From Blasia pusilla (lineage: Eukaryota > Marchantiophyta > Marchantiopsida > Blasiales), in the NCBI GenBank assembly GCA_050084515.1, contig CM114273.1, forward strand, positions 14,136,001 through 14,200,000: a stretch of DNA of 64,000 nucleotides, read 5' to 3'. Below the pieces are notes generated by a model. The model was not told the origin of the DNA. It did no database searches and saw only the letters and a list, made by a program, of their open reading frames with translations. The stretch's first letter is position 1. Every line of letters starts with the position of its first letter. A program made the translations under genes and the position numbers. Of this stretch, positions 1 through 10,200 are shown piece after piece.

Positions 1-780
1 ATATGTGACAATAGTAAGAAAATAAGTGATTTTGTTGAGATTATCTATGGAAGTGATTATGAAAAGTTTCGTGACATCCACTTTTTAAGAGATATAGAAA
101 TTCTTACACGGAAAAATCAAGATGTTGATGACATCAATATAGAAGCATATCTTGATTCTATGGAGAGGTAATATTGGTTTTCAAATACTTGTTATGTGAT
201 TCTCCTCACGAGTTCTTTAATTACATTCTTTAATTACATTGTGCATCAAAACTAAAATCATCCTCTAATATGTTTGTTCTATGGAGGAACGTATTTATCT
301 TAGTGTTGATTCCATTCCAGATGAGGGAATGAGTTATATCTATCCACAAAATTCTTAATTACGTGCGTACTGTCAAATTTACCACCACATCGTTTGAGCT
401 TGAAAATTGGTATACCTATCAAGCTTTAACGAAATTTGAACGGTGAGCCAACATAACTCGATTGGTAATTTGTGGATTTATGAAAAAATCATCACAGGCA
501 AGAGATCAACTCTTTATTCCACGTATCCCATGGATTGCGTTAGACCCAAGTTTATCTTTTGATTTACGTAGATTTCAAGTTTCTATTCATCCCGCTTTTA
601 CCATGACTATTAATAAATTTCAAGGTCTAACCTTTAAAAAGATAAGAATTTATCTACTTATTTCTTCTCATGGTCAAATTTACGTAACATTCCTAAGAGT
701 AAGACAAGAAAAATACAATTACTGTCACAATAGGAAATGGTACCTTTGAATTTCATAATGAAATGAAATTCTTCTTATCA
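1..780 (+). pseudogene. Helitron Pif1-type helicase, C-terminal remnant
   Basis: Four broken pieces in different frames line up in order with the C-terminal part of Helitron Rep/helicase proteins. Positions 1-171 read as a helicase segment containing TRKNQDVDDIN. About 280-358 read EERIYLSVDSIPDE followed by a stop. Around 380-450 the LPPHRLSLKIG-like 'LPPHxLxLKxG' block appears in another frame. Positions 468-749 carry FIPRIPW, then AFTMTINKFQGLTFKK and the SHGQIYVTFLRVR block, which are superfamily 1 helicase motifs V and VI as found in Pif1/Helitron helicases. A segment of about 110 bp at 170-280 interrupts the second block and begins GGTAATA, so it may be an old intron or an insertion. 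Stops and frameshifts make the copy non-functional. The window starts inside the element; its 3' end was not located. Confidence 0.86.
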
Positions 781-1526
781 TATCTTCGTATACCCGTGCA
801 CCTTAAGTGGAGTTATCGGAATTAAACGATTCTAATTCCAATGTGGAACCCTCGAGCAAAATCTGGAGTTCCAAGTCGGTCCGAAGGTCCTTTAGCTTCC
901 GTAGTCTCGTAGATAAGCTTGGCATGATTCAAAGATCCTAGATGTATCATGCTACTACCGTGAACTTGCACAGTTATGGGGATGAGTTAGCATTTAGCAC
1001 CAGATTCTTGTTCCAATTTCATTCTTTGAGAGAATGGTGACCTAAGCATTCTCTGAAAGAATCATCCGTTGTCTCTTATCAGCATGGGACAGTGAATGAT
1101 CCATTTACTCATCTGAAAGTTTATGGTTGTTAATACCCGGCCGGGAGTGTTGTTGTGTTTAAGATTATGGCGGGGTGTATGGAGTACGGGGTAACTACCC
1201 GCAATTCAACATCAAGAACAAGTTTTGCTCTGGAGCAAGAAACGTGATCATGCAAGCAAAGAGATGATTTTTGTGGAGCTAACAGTAAGTTATTTGTAGA
1301 AAATTTTGAACGCTATGTCAGGGAGTGACAAAGCGCGCTGCCCAGCGTTTCCAACGAATTCCTTGGGATCCCAAGGAAAACAGATTGAGCAGCATTCTGA
1401 TCAGAAAAGCGAAGCATCGAACGTTGTACCCTTCGTATCTGCTTTATTTCCTAGTCGATAAGCCCATCCCGCATCATATTCTCTTAACGTCTTACTTGGA
1501 AAATAGTAGGCTACCACAATATGTCT
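781..1526. other. No recognisable gene
   Basis: No protein family, RNA gene or repeat was recognised here. The stretch may be the non-coding tail of the Helitron remnant, but no hairpin followed by CTRR was found to mark an end. Confidence 0.4.
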
Positions 1527-1598
1527 ATACTATGAAGGCTCTTATTGTCACTTATTGTCAAAGATACCTTCTTTTCCCAAGAAGAGCCTTCATAGTAT
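1527..1598. repeat. 17-bp perfect inverted repeat hairpin
   Basis: Positions 1527-1543 (ATACTATGAAGGCTCTT) are the exact reverse complement of 1582-1598, with a 38-base spacer. The spacer contains the direct repeat TTATTGTCA twice. The hairpin lies inside a 107-codon open frame that has no recognisable protein similarity. It could be a foldback transposon remnant or a small-RNA-type hairpin. Confidence 0.7.
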
Positions 1599-2561
1599 TC
1601 TCAAAGTCCGTCATCGAAGCCTTTCAAAAAAAGAGAAGGGCCAGTTAATGGGGTTTTCTGCACATCCACCCCCAATTTATAGCTTGTGATTTCATCACCA
1701 TTCGCTGGAGGTTCCAACACCGAGATTCGTCACAACATTAAAAAATCTCCAATATTTCAAAGAATCATATCACATTGTTTCAGTGGCTCCGAAACATCTT
1801 TCCATCGGTGGTGGGCACTCTTAGAAATTAATCATTTTTTAATCTATTGAAAACTGCTCTGAATTCCTTAAATAATTCCTCAAATAATTCCTTCGAATAA
1901 TTTCAGCACCGAGGATCTCAAGATTGAAATTACCATGCATCTATGGGTGGGGCCCGGAAAATCTGGGATTCCTTCGACAACGTCGTCGTTTGAAGGCTTA
2001 CAGATAAGGTGAGGCGGTGAATCACACCAGAAAGCCACTCGTATCCTCAAAGTGACTATGGACGCCGACATTCTGTAGCAACTGAGCTAGTTGGTGTAAG
2101 ATCATTTCGAAAGTTACTGATTCCAATCTAAACTTTCAAAAAAGTTGAATGAGAAAGAATAGCTTCATCCGGTCACATTGAAAAAGCTCAGGAGGACCGA
2201 ATCTAGGAGAGAAACTAACTGACCTCTGAGAGAAACTCGGCTCCCGTTGGTAGTTGATCCCCGCTCCAAATACGTGGTGGGGAGAAAAGCAAAAGAGTGA
2301 CTGTACTCATTATAGTCAAGTGACAACGAATGAATGTCCACATGGACGTTTGAGAACGATGCTCACAGTTAGAGCAGGAAAAAGCTACGAGGGTGATTGG
2401 AAATCTTATGAGCACCACGTGTTTTGCTTTTCTGAGCATTTCCCGGTTCAGAACCATAAATTTTGTCTTCTGCGTTTCAAGAATTTTTTGTGTCTGATTT
2501 TTTTTTCAGTATCTTTCTCTCTGAGCTTTGCTGGCAACTCCAATGCAAACCAGTACATCGA

Positions 2562-2870
2562 GTGCTCGTGCACAATGGGACATGGCCACATGGAGTGTGA
2601 CTCATATGGTTTCAGGTTCACCTACCAATAGTCTTTAATACCCTACGCAGGTCTGACCGACAGATTCGGACAGAAGTGAGACGATAGAAAACCGACTATT
2701 CAACTTGCAAGCCTAGGGCAATCCAAACTGAGTAATCGAGATCTCGTGCACCATGAGGACATGGCCACATGAAGTGATTCAAAGGTATTGTGAATCGCCT
2801 ACTACTAGTCTTTTTACGAGCAAGTCTGACCGAGAAAAGTGAGATGATACAAAACCAGAATTCGTCACGA
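2562..2870. repeat. Diverged tandem duplication, unit about 130-180 bp
   Basis: Two diverged copies lie head to tail. The first starts near 2562 (CTCGTGCACAATGGGACATG) and the second near 2744 (CTCGTGCACCATGAGGACAT). Both continue with GGCCACATG, an ACTAGTCTTT/AATAGTCTTT block, a GTCTGACCGA block and an AAGTGAGA-GAT block ending in AAAACC. The second copy is shorter by small deletions. No coding potential is shared between the two. Confidence 0.75.
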
Positions 2871-3594
2871 AACGCACGGTAAACTGTGAAGATATCGCTG
2901 GCTCGTTAAGCAGCCAGTATAGGCTGAGGTGAGGTTCAAACCCATAACGAGCTTAACTCAATAGAGTTTTTGTCAGCGAAGCTCAAGGTATGGTCCTCAA
3001 AGAGGACGACGCACGTGCGCACGCCGGTAAAGCCGTGAAATTTGACTTGCAATCCTAAAGAAAGATATGAACGTATGCATGCTCATGATCAATTATGATC
3101 GATGGAACTCATAAACAAATCTTACTTTCAAGCTTTGAGTATAGTCGTTCGCAATATACGTCAGAGGCAGCACACCATTGTAATCTAATATGGCAATTGC
3201 ACCGTGTGAAATCATTCACTAAGATTCAGTCTGCCACAAAGCAGAACTCGAAAGACAAGACATTCTTTTCAAAGTAACAGCTAAAGATCTCCCATGTCAA
3301 CCAAATCACGTATATAGAAAATTTCAGAGCACCCTCGGGTGCTGTTTCTTCCAATTAATCCCTAAACTTAAGTTTCTAGCCATTATTGACCCTACCGTCT
3401 TAACAATACAAAGGAGGATTTATATTGACTCTTTTGGAAGCTGTACTCCTGTAACTCCACAAATTCGAATTCACTGGAACTACCAGCCTTCGTGGATCTT
3501 TAATATATGCTCCATAAATTGGAAGATTTGTAAGGTATCTTATTATGTAAATCTTTAGTAAGGGTGAACGGATCTTTTCCTCGTAAGGCCTCAT
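2871..3594. other. Downstream flank / possible 3' UTR of the RAWUL gene
   Basis: No gene is seen here. The part next to 3594 is expected to hold the 3' UTR of the minus-strand RAWUL gene, but no clear poly(A) signal was identified. At 2905-2953 an 8-bp inverted pair (GCTCGTTA and TAACGAGC) brackets a GGTTCAAACC box. This resembles a box B of a tRNA-derived SINE, but the piece is too short to be a tRNA gene. Confidence 0.35.
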
Positions 3595-3840
3595 TCAGCA
3601 ATGTTGTGGTGGCAAGGTTCGAGGATGCCTTCGATAAGTGAGAACCATAAGAACGTCTTTTGAGAACATTGCAGGACTACAGTTGGTAGGAAGACGTACT
3701 CCTTGGTGAGAGGATCCATCTCTCTCATCTGAAGTAGTTTGATCCTTAGCAGTGTTCAAGTTTGAAAACCAGATGACATCTCGAACATGTTGAAGAGGTA
3801 AATTCGGCACCACAGGCTGTCCCTTGCATGTTATCTCCAC
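3595..3840 (-). CDS. RAWUL gene, last coding exon
   Basis: The acceptor TTCTTTTGCATTAG is followed directly by GTGGAG, in phase 0. The exon encodes VEITCKGQPVVPNLPLQ, HVRDVIWF, a linker of about 40 residues, then KDVLMVLTYRR and the stop TGA at 3597-3595. Conserved RAWUL positions EI-C-GQPV-P-LQL-x-VRD-IW and the terminal D-LMVLTY are present. The extension RHPRTLPPQHC after the domain has no known meaning. Confidence 0.86.
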   Translation of the reverse strand: MEITCKGQPVVPNLPLQHVRDVIWFSNLNTAKDQTTSDERDGSSHQGVRLPTNCSPAMFSKDVLMVLTYRRHPRTLPPQHC

Positions 3841-6800
3841 CTAATGCAAAAGAACGTCGGAAGCACAAGGTCGTTTAGACAAATTTCTCAAAATAGAGGG
3901 AGCTTCTACTCTACGAAAGCACACATGTCAAAAGAACATGTGTGATGACAGATTTTGAGAGTCCAGCAACCTGTGCTGCAGTGGACAGTCCTAACTGCTA
4001 CATTAATTGTAGACACTGACAACCTTAGCTGCGTGCAGTTCGACATCCTCCTTGAATCTTTCCTGGACGTCTTATCAGCTATCCTGCATTTCTATTCTCT
4101 CAACATTGAAGGAATTTCCCGTCTATGCGTCATCGAATTAGGTCAAGGCGGGGCTGAATACAAACTGGCTATAACAAGAAATTTATTTACACCAAGAGAA
4201 CTCGGAACAGACTGCAACTTATCAATACGGTATCATTTGCATCGACAGTTCCAAGATTTCTTTAACAGGAACTGCAAGTAAAAACCCTTTCTAAACATCG
4301 AACGAGCTTATTATCTTGTTCTTCTACTTTTCATGGAGGAACAGATTCTAATCATTGGCGTGAGAACCGCGAGCACTTGAGTTGAGGCACTAAGGAACCG
4401 CTCAAACATACCTCCGCCTCGCTGGCGAGCCCAAGCTTGCTTACAAGATACTTCTTGACCGCTGAGACGGGCATCTTGCCATCCCTGTGGTACAGACAAT
4501 ATATAAGTGAGTGAAATACTGCCAAAAAAATAACATATGCTAGATAGATCTCCAAATGAATGAACATATTCCTGTCAAAAGTAGGTGCCCTTTGTCTACC
4601 AGAACATTAACTCTCATTGACAGAAAAAAACTCCGCACTATCTTTGAACGTTGATGTTACATCGGACACAAGATACGAGATGTCGCGCTGAATACTTCCG
4701 GTCACTTATTTAGACGTGATTTCGAATGAAATAGATTCTGAAACGTCGAAGCATTTTGAGGTCCTTACTTTATTCTGAGGTAAGATTTGGTGATTTGCTG
4801 AAGGCCACCTTCTCCATTTCTGCAAATCAAAATATTGCCACAGTCAATCATCTGTTCTGGCCGTAGAAACCGGGATCGATATAGCTGGCAGCAAGTCATC
4901 ACGCAGAAAAAGCATTACGCTAGATACAAACAACAAAAGAACCGAAATTACTTTCTGCTCACTATTCAAAGTAAACACCTTCCGATCCGTTGGTATGAAT
5001 ACGGCACATGGATTCCAATCTGGTCCGACCATTCAACGAATGGCCATCGCCTGCTTATAAAGGGATCAACGGTCACTACTTCCTTCTACCTAGTCGAGAA
5101 CTTCTAGTCTGCAAGCTTGAGAAAAATATTCAAGAGTTCGAGAACTGGCTAATGCTCATGACATTAATCCTATATGCGCATATAGGATTCATGTTGCGAA
5201 GATATATAGATCAAGATGACTGACATTTTGAGTTCCGTCAGTCATTCTAAACTATCCAACTAATGGCATTCGAGCGTGCACGGAGATAGATCAGCTTAAC
5301 ATCCAGTGAAAGACAAGTTTCTCTGGATCTGTTTTCTAAAAGTCCGGAAGGAGGTCGGATTTCAAGCCTCTTCATGGACGTGACACGTCTGTAACTTCAA
5401 GTGATTTGCATCAGCACTCGCAAATAGTCCACATTCGGGGTAACTGTTGTGGCCATGGACTTTCCCTACACGGTCAAAGTCTAAAATTTCAGGTCTAAAC
5501 TGGAATTCAGGAACCCATCCCCTGATGTCTGGACGCTCCCGATTTTGAGCACTTGTGAACAAATGTTCGATAGGGTGATATTGCTGTTGCATTGGTGCCG
5601 GTGCCGGTACCATTGCATTCAGCACTCTCTTGTCTATTCACTACGATAAACAAGAGTTTCTATTAAGATAGAGTAGCTTGTCACACACTGGCGAGAGCAG
5701 GCCAACACTAGTTGTTACAACTACACTCGATCACTATCTAGATTGATGCGTCATCACCGCTGAAACGACGTCGGGAGGACTTGAGCTGTACCGAGAAAAA
5801 AGGTGTGCACACATATAGCGTGTATGACTACTTGTACTTTAAGCTTTCCCAAGAAGATCCGGACCAATAAATCTGGACCTGACGCAAGCCAATGCCCCTC
5901 ACGTCCACGGGTACTCCTACAGGTAATTAATGGGAAAGTCACAGTGGATATCAACTCCGTGACTGAATGTCGAACAGCGGAGTTGCACCTTAGATTTCTA
6001 AATGTACAGGCAGAGAGTTCGAGTTGCAAAATGAAGGAAGGGCCCAGCAAAAGGAAATGCCATGGAGTAGGAAATGAAAAATCGCTAAGAGTGCCGTACG
6101 TAGTTGTCACTAATGATTTTTCTGCTCACCACCGGTAAATCATTTGCATTATATAATTTATTATTCATCTCGTGACATGGTCTTAAGGAGAGATGACTCA
6201 ATAAATCACGGTATTCGTATGCAGTACGGAATGACTTGTGACATGCCAAAATAAAAAGATCAGAGCAATTACATACACATTGAACAGGGGGACACAGGTT
6301 GAACGGATCTTACTGGCTCTCAGCTGATTGCAATATGAACCAAAGTCCCGCTTGACTTGCCACAGGTGCCAGAACTTGAAATCTTGGCTTTGAGACAGTT
6401 GGTACGAAAGATTTCGAGCTCCTAAGAAGATTTAAGTTTCCATGTTGCAGTTTCCGATGACCGGACGCAGGCTGCCAACTTTGTCTCTGAGATGACTGGG
6501 CATTCAACATTTGGTCGACTGGATATCTACCATGAACAGGAATTCTCTCCTGCAGCATGTGTGACATCAGTGGTCGCTCTCCGGGAAAATCTTCCAGCTT
6601 ATCGACTCTGGCTCCTGGAAGAGGTTTCCCATTCAAACACCAAGATGCCACTGAACCCAGGTTTGATGAATCTGGTGTTATCCACGGAGACTGAGGTGTG
6701 TTCTGGATCTTAATCGCACGCGTGAAACCAGCCGTGTTGTCTTGCCCCTCACGGGTAACGGCATTCTTTTCTAGACCGGTCTTAAGTATCCGTGAATCTG

Positions 6801-8682
6801 GACCATCTGGAGTTTGGCAGTGCGATGGAAATACCACATTAGGACCAACTCTCCTGAATAGACTACCCCAATCATCCGACGCTCTCTGGAATTGTAGATC
6901 CACATGATTCGAATGCCTCTCCATACCTGCATGATCAATGCTCCCTGATACTGTTTTAGTGCCTGTTGTCAAGTCAGAAGTCCACCCCTGGAAATTACTG
7001 GCTAGAGGAAAGAGCTTCGGTGCCGCATCTGATGGAGGCAACCAAGAATGTCCTGCTTGGCGCTGATCTTCACTTGATTGCATCAAGATAGCAAGAGAGC
7101 TATGACGACCGTCTCTCTGGAATTGAAACGTATGGTCCACCGCTGACTGGGGTGATTTTAATTGGACGTCTTCTCCAGACCTCGATACTAATGCAGGTGC
7201 AGTCCGATTGAAGACCCCGCCCTTCCCTACACTAATTTGGAGCAGATCTTCTGTTCCCCCAGGACCCATGCTACCTTGAGGATCTGATTGGTTGAGAGTC
7301 TCAATTGATCCCGGCATCCGGCTTGACAGCACCCGATCTTTCTCAGGTGCATTACCCGAAGGTTCTCTAGGGATCATGAGACCACTGAGGGACGCCAGTA
7401 CCAGTTGAGCACTTGCACCCGGCACTGCGTCTCTACCAAAGAGACGCAAATCCTTTTCTAGATTATAGCTAAGAGGCACTTCAGATGAGACTCCCATGTC
7501 CCTGTGGAAGCTCGAACTCGGCAAGCTAGCTAAAGAAGCTGGATTCGAGCTGATCGAAGAGTCCAAATCTGGTTCAAACTTCTGAGGAACCGAACCTCTT
7601 GGTGCTTGCCATTGAACAGCTGATACGTTTGCGTTTTCAGGGAGGGCCACTTCAGCTTCACGACTGTCAGAAATTGCAAAGTCCATCAAAGTAATATTCT
7701 TCCGTTTTGCGTAGGGCCTTTCTGAACTACCTCGTTGGAATGGCGGAGTTCCTGGATTACATTCCAAAATTGAACCTGACCTCTCTGAAGGAACAATCTT
7801 CCGGGATGGACCTACACCTAATTGTAGCCATTGTTCGTTGCTTTTGCTCCAAACTTGAGGTGTTGTATTTGTACCTGAGGAAGGCACTTCAGTTGCCCCA
7901 TGAGGATGACGCGTCACTTGTTCCACCTGCGGTCCACCTTGAGAATCGCTCATATCCCCAATCTCTCTACGACTAATGCGATCATCATTCCTAACTAGCG
8001 TGTCTTGATGACTTGGTACCTCGCTTATGTTGACCTTTTTAATTCCCTCCGTGTGATCCAAAAAACAGTGTAGAACTCCTACGCTTGAATCGGATCGAGG
8101 TTCCCTGATTGATCCCTTAGATACAGACTCGGCAGCGCTCTCGAACTTGGACGAACCATCGTTGTTGCTGGATCTTGAGCTCTCTTCTGCCATATGATTT
8201 TCGGCAGTCAAATCAGATTCTCCACACACTTCTGGAGTGACCGCTACCCTCGACGTTGATTCCTTCGTAGGAATACTTGGACCTCTCTTCCTAGCTTGAA
8301 TATCGTTGTCGCCTTGATCTTGCACCTTTCTGTCATGAACTTGCAAGAGGTTCCCAGGTTCCGGTGGCCTTCTCCTCTTATTTTCTCTGAAGAAACTGAT
8401 CTTACCCGAGAGTTCATGGTCGTTCTCAGCTTCAACCTCTTCAATTGTACAGGAAGTCATATCCTCATATTTCCTCTTTGCGAAACTGGGAGCCACGTGG
8501 ACTTGACTTCGGAAGTACTTGATATCCTTCTGAGATTTATCTGTCCCATATACGTTTGTGGAACCAGCTGTTGCAGCCCCAACTTCAAAGAATTTCCCCA
8601 CTGTTATCTGCGCTGTGTGTCTATCTCGAGGGACATTTGTTCTACAAGCTGTTGCGATGATGCTGTGCACCGCGTGCTTCAT
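3595..8682 (-). CDS. RAWUL-domain nuclear protein (Polycomb/DRIP-like), four coding exons
   Basis: Coding exons on the minus strand are 8682-6314, 4819-4769, 4484-4412 and 3840-3595. All junctions have GT-AG ends and matching phases, giving about 912 residues. The last ~150 residues rebuild a RAWUL domain, the ubiquitin-like fold at the C-terminus of Polycomb RING proteins and plant DRIP/BMI1 E3 ligases. It includes KSYLRIKDGKMPVSAVKKYL, then KLGLASEAE, EITCKGQPVVPNLPLQ, VRDVIWF and a final DVLMVLTYRR. The ~750 residues before it look largely disordered and Ser/Gln-rich. They carry basic clusters at about 69-71 (KRK) and 102-105 (KRRR) that suggest nuclear entry, and a WLQLGVG motif near 285-291. 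An in-frame TGA lies just upstream of the first ATG, inside the same exon, which supports 8682 as the start. No RING finger (Cys/His pattern) was found in the first exon or in the frames read upstream. In Polycomb proteins RAWUL domains mediate partner binding, so a chromatin or ubiquitin-complex adaptor role is likely but inferred. Confidence 0.85.
4412..4484 (-). CDS. RAWUL gene, third coding exon
   Basis: This is a 73-base exon between acceptor TTGTCTGTACCACAG and donor GCGGAG|GTATGT. It encodes DGKMPVSAVKKYLVSKLGL then ASEAE. These are the central beta strand and helix of RAWUL (compare DG-x-MPV-x-LVKKYL-x-x-KL-x-L-x-SEAE in DRIP/BMI1 proteins). It starts with the third base of the Lys codon begun in the micro-exon and ends in phase 0. 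Confidence 0.87.
4769..4819 (-). CDS. RAWUL gene, 51-bp micro-exon
   Basis: The acceptor TTTTGATTTGCAG and the donor AAA|GTAAGG flank exactly 51 bases, so the frame is kept. The exon encodes Q(790)-NGEGGLQQITKSYLRI and two bases of the next Lys codon. It supplies the LPQIPKSYLRIKDG-like stretch that RAWUL domains need between LWF-x-LQ and KMPV, and it joins the large exon in phase 2 without a break. It is too short to be found by open-frame length; the identification rests on splice sites plus the family motif. Confidence 0.85.
6314..8682 (-). CDS. RAWUL gene, large first coding exon
   Basis: This exon is uninterrupted for 790 codons and ends in RFQVLAPVASQAGLWFILQ followed by SAES. That is the start of the RAWUL region, where VWF/LWF-x-LQA is usual. 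The splice donor is CA|GTAAGA at 6314/6313. Without splicing the frame would meet TAA at once, which explains why the exon looks like a stand-alone gene. On the 5' side a strong acceptor (a T-rich tract then ACCCCACAG) ends at about 8704, leaving 21 bases of 5' UTR before the ATG. Apart from the start of the RAWUL region at its end, no catalytic domain was recognised in this exon. Confidence 0.82.
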
Positions 8683-8703
8683 GTCCTCTGTCGAAGATCA
8701 GCC

Positions 8704-9808
8704 TGTGGGGTACAAAAAAAAATTAATCTCAATCTTATGAATTAAGAGAAAAAGCATGTACTTCTGATCAGCGAAAACAAAAATCTGTGTACATGTCGAT
8801 CGTAAAGTCTTCACGATTTCAGCCACTCAATCAGAAAGGCAAGATGCCAAAGCGCTTTGCTGATGGTAGTATCTGCAGAGGTAGGAGGGAATGGCCATGA
8901 ATGAAGTTTGCCTAAGGGTATCAGTGAATGATAACCCACTGATACCTCGGCCCACGTGCTTTATACTCTATGCATGTGTTTGTGAAAGTTTGAGGGGATG
9001 TTAGCAATTGGAGAAGGCACCTATATCCGGCAATTCAAGAATCCAATTTTTCTTTTCAGTGTTTAGCACCACTGTACTATTTTAGGAGCATATGGAAGAG
9101 TTGGATCTGTGGCCAGACCCGGAATTGGATCAATCGCAGAAATTTTACAGTGGTGCTCTGTCGTTCTAGTACTGTGTGAGAACACTAAACGGTTGAAGGA
9201 TGTCTCACTATCATATTACACAGGTGCATATATGATTAGAGTGGCCGTGTGGTCACAAAGTTATTGCAGTCTGTGAGAACATCACGAATATATAGAGACA
9301 TGAAATCAACCGGGAATCGGAAAAGGGTCCATCCATCAAGTGTGATGTAGGACGTCGTCAAACCGGTGCCCTCGGTCATTGGGCTTGTGTGACAACTATT
9401 ATTATTGATAGAATCTTCGCTGTGGAACGCAATCATAATAATCTGGGCTAGCTTTCGATGGTTCTGCTAGGAATTTCATGTAGGTATACAACAATCAGAT
9501 TCTGGAAGGAACGTAGGCTTGCCGGATTCGTAAGTGTGCTCGCGAAATAATGGCACCGATTCGGCAGAGGGAAAATTGGGCTAGACAAAAGCTTGAGGAA
9601 TTTCAGTCAACCAATATTCTCATGGAAACCAAATCGAGAAAGGACGATTCTTAGCACGAGATTCATTCATGCATCCATATCGCGAAAGACTATCGTCAAG
9701 GCTCTCAGATCAACAGCAAAACAGCTGGCAGGTCGGTTTCTGTCACATGAAGGGAGAGCCACGGAGAGAAGACTGAGAAGCGAGGAAAAGGATACTGCAA
9801 ATTCCTAC
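8704..9808 (-). other. Probable 5' UTR intron of the RAWUL gene
   Basis: The 3' end is well supported by a run of T then GTACCCCACAG at about 8704. The 5' end is less certain: the best donor seen is CTCGAG|GTAGGA at 9809/9808. No coding block of RAWUL or RING type was seen within it. If the assignment holds, joining the two exons creates a short upstream frame that stops soon after the junction. Confidence 0.4.
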
Positions 9809-10200
9809 CTCGAGGTCATTGTTTGCCTCGCACCACAAAAAACAATCAGCTCTTTCTTCCTCCGCGCACCTCGTTACAGGAGAATTGATCGCTGCGGAAG
9901 CGGAATTTCCTTCGCTCCCAAGCTCGTCCAGTTTTCGCGCATCCGTGCAGACCCGTCGCTGCGACTCGAGTATCCCGCTACCCCGGTCGGTCGAATGTTC
10001 TGATGTCTGATGGGAATCCAGTTGGAGTGAGTAGGGGAAAATTGGACAAGAAATCGGATAAGATAGGCGAAGAGAGGGAAGGGGGAGAAGCAGAGCGTGA
10101 CCCAACACCCGAATCGCAGTCAGTCGAAACCCTGGTGCTCCGCTTCTAGCGTGTAAACTATTTCTCGGCTCTTTTCTCATCAATGTCATGTCCCTCTCCC
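9809..10200 (-). promoter_or_regulatory. Possible 5' UTR exon and promoter side of the RAWUL gene
   Basis: Relative to the flanking introns this stretch is GC-richer and CpG-rich, and read on the minus strand it ends in a plausible splice donor at 9809. A 148-codon open frame on the minus strand (10189-9743) shows no family similarity and probably reflects composition. The transcription start was not located and no TATA box is claimed. Confidence 0.3.

Noticed and set aside
2900-2960. tRNA or SINE box B (GGTTCAAACC)
   Set aside because: The bracketing inverted pair is only about 36 bases apart, too short for a tRNA cloverleaf, and no box A or anticodon arm could be placed.
5754-6138. Frames of 111-118 codons on both strands as a possible RAWUL exon
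   Set aside because: Splice options here do not keep phase and the peptide does not match the RAWUL strand; the 4769-4819 micro-exon fits exactly.
8296-8745. 149-codon plus-strand frame
   Set aside because: Antisense shadow of the RAWUL gene's first coding exon, without motifs of its own.
9743-10189. 148-codon minus-strand frame as an N-terminal (RING) exon
   Set aside because: No RING Cys/His spacing; joining to the next exon leads to a stop within eight codons.
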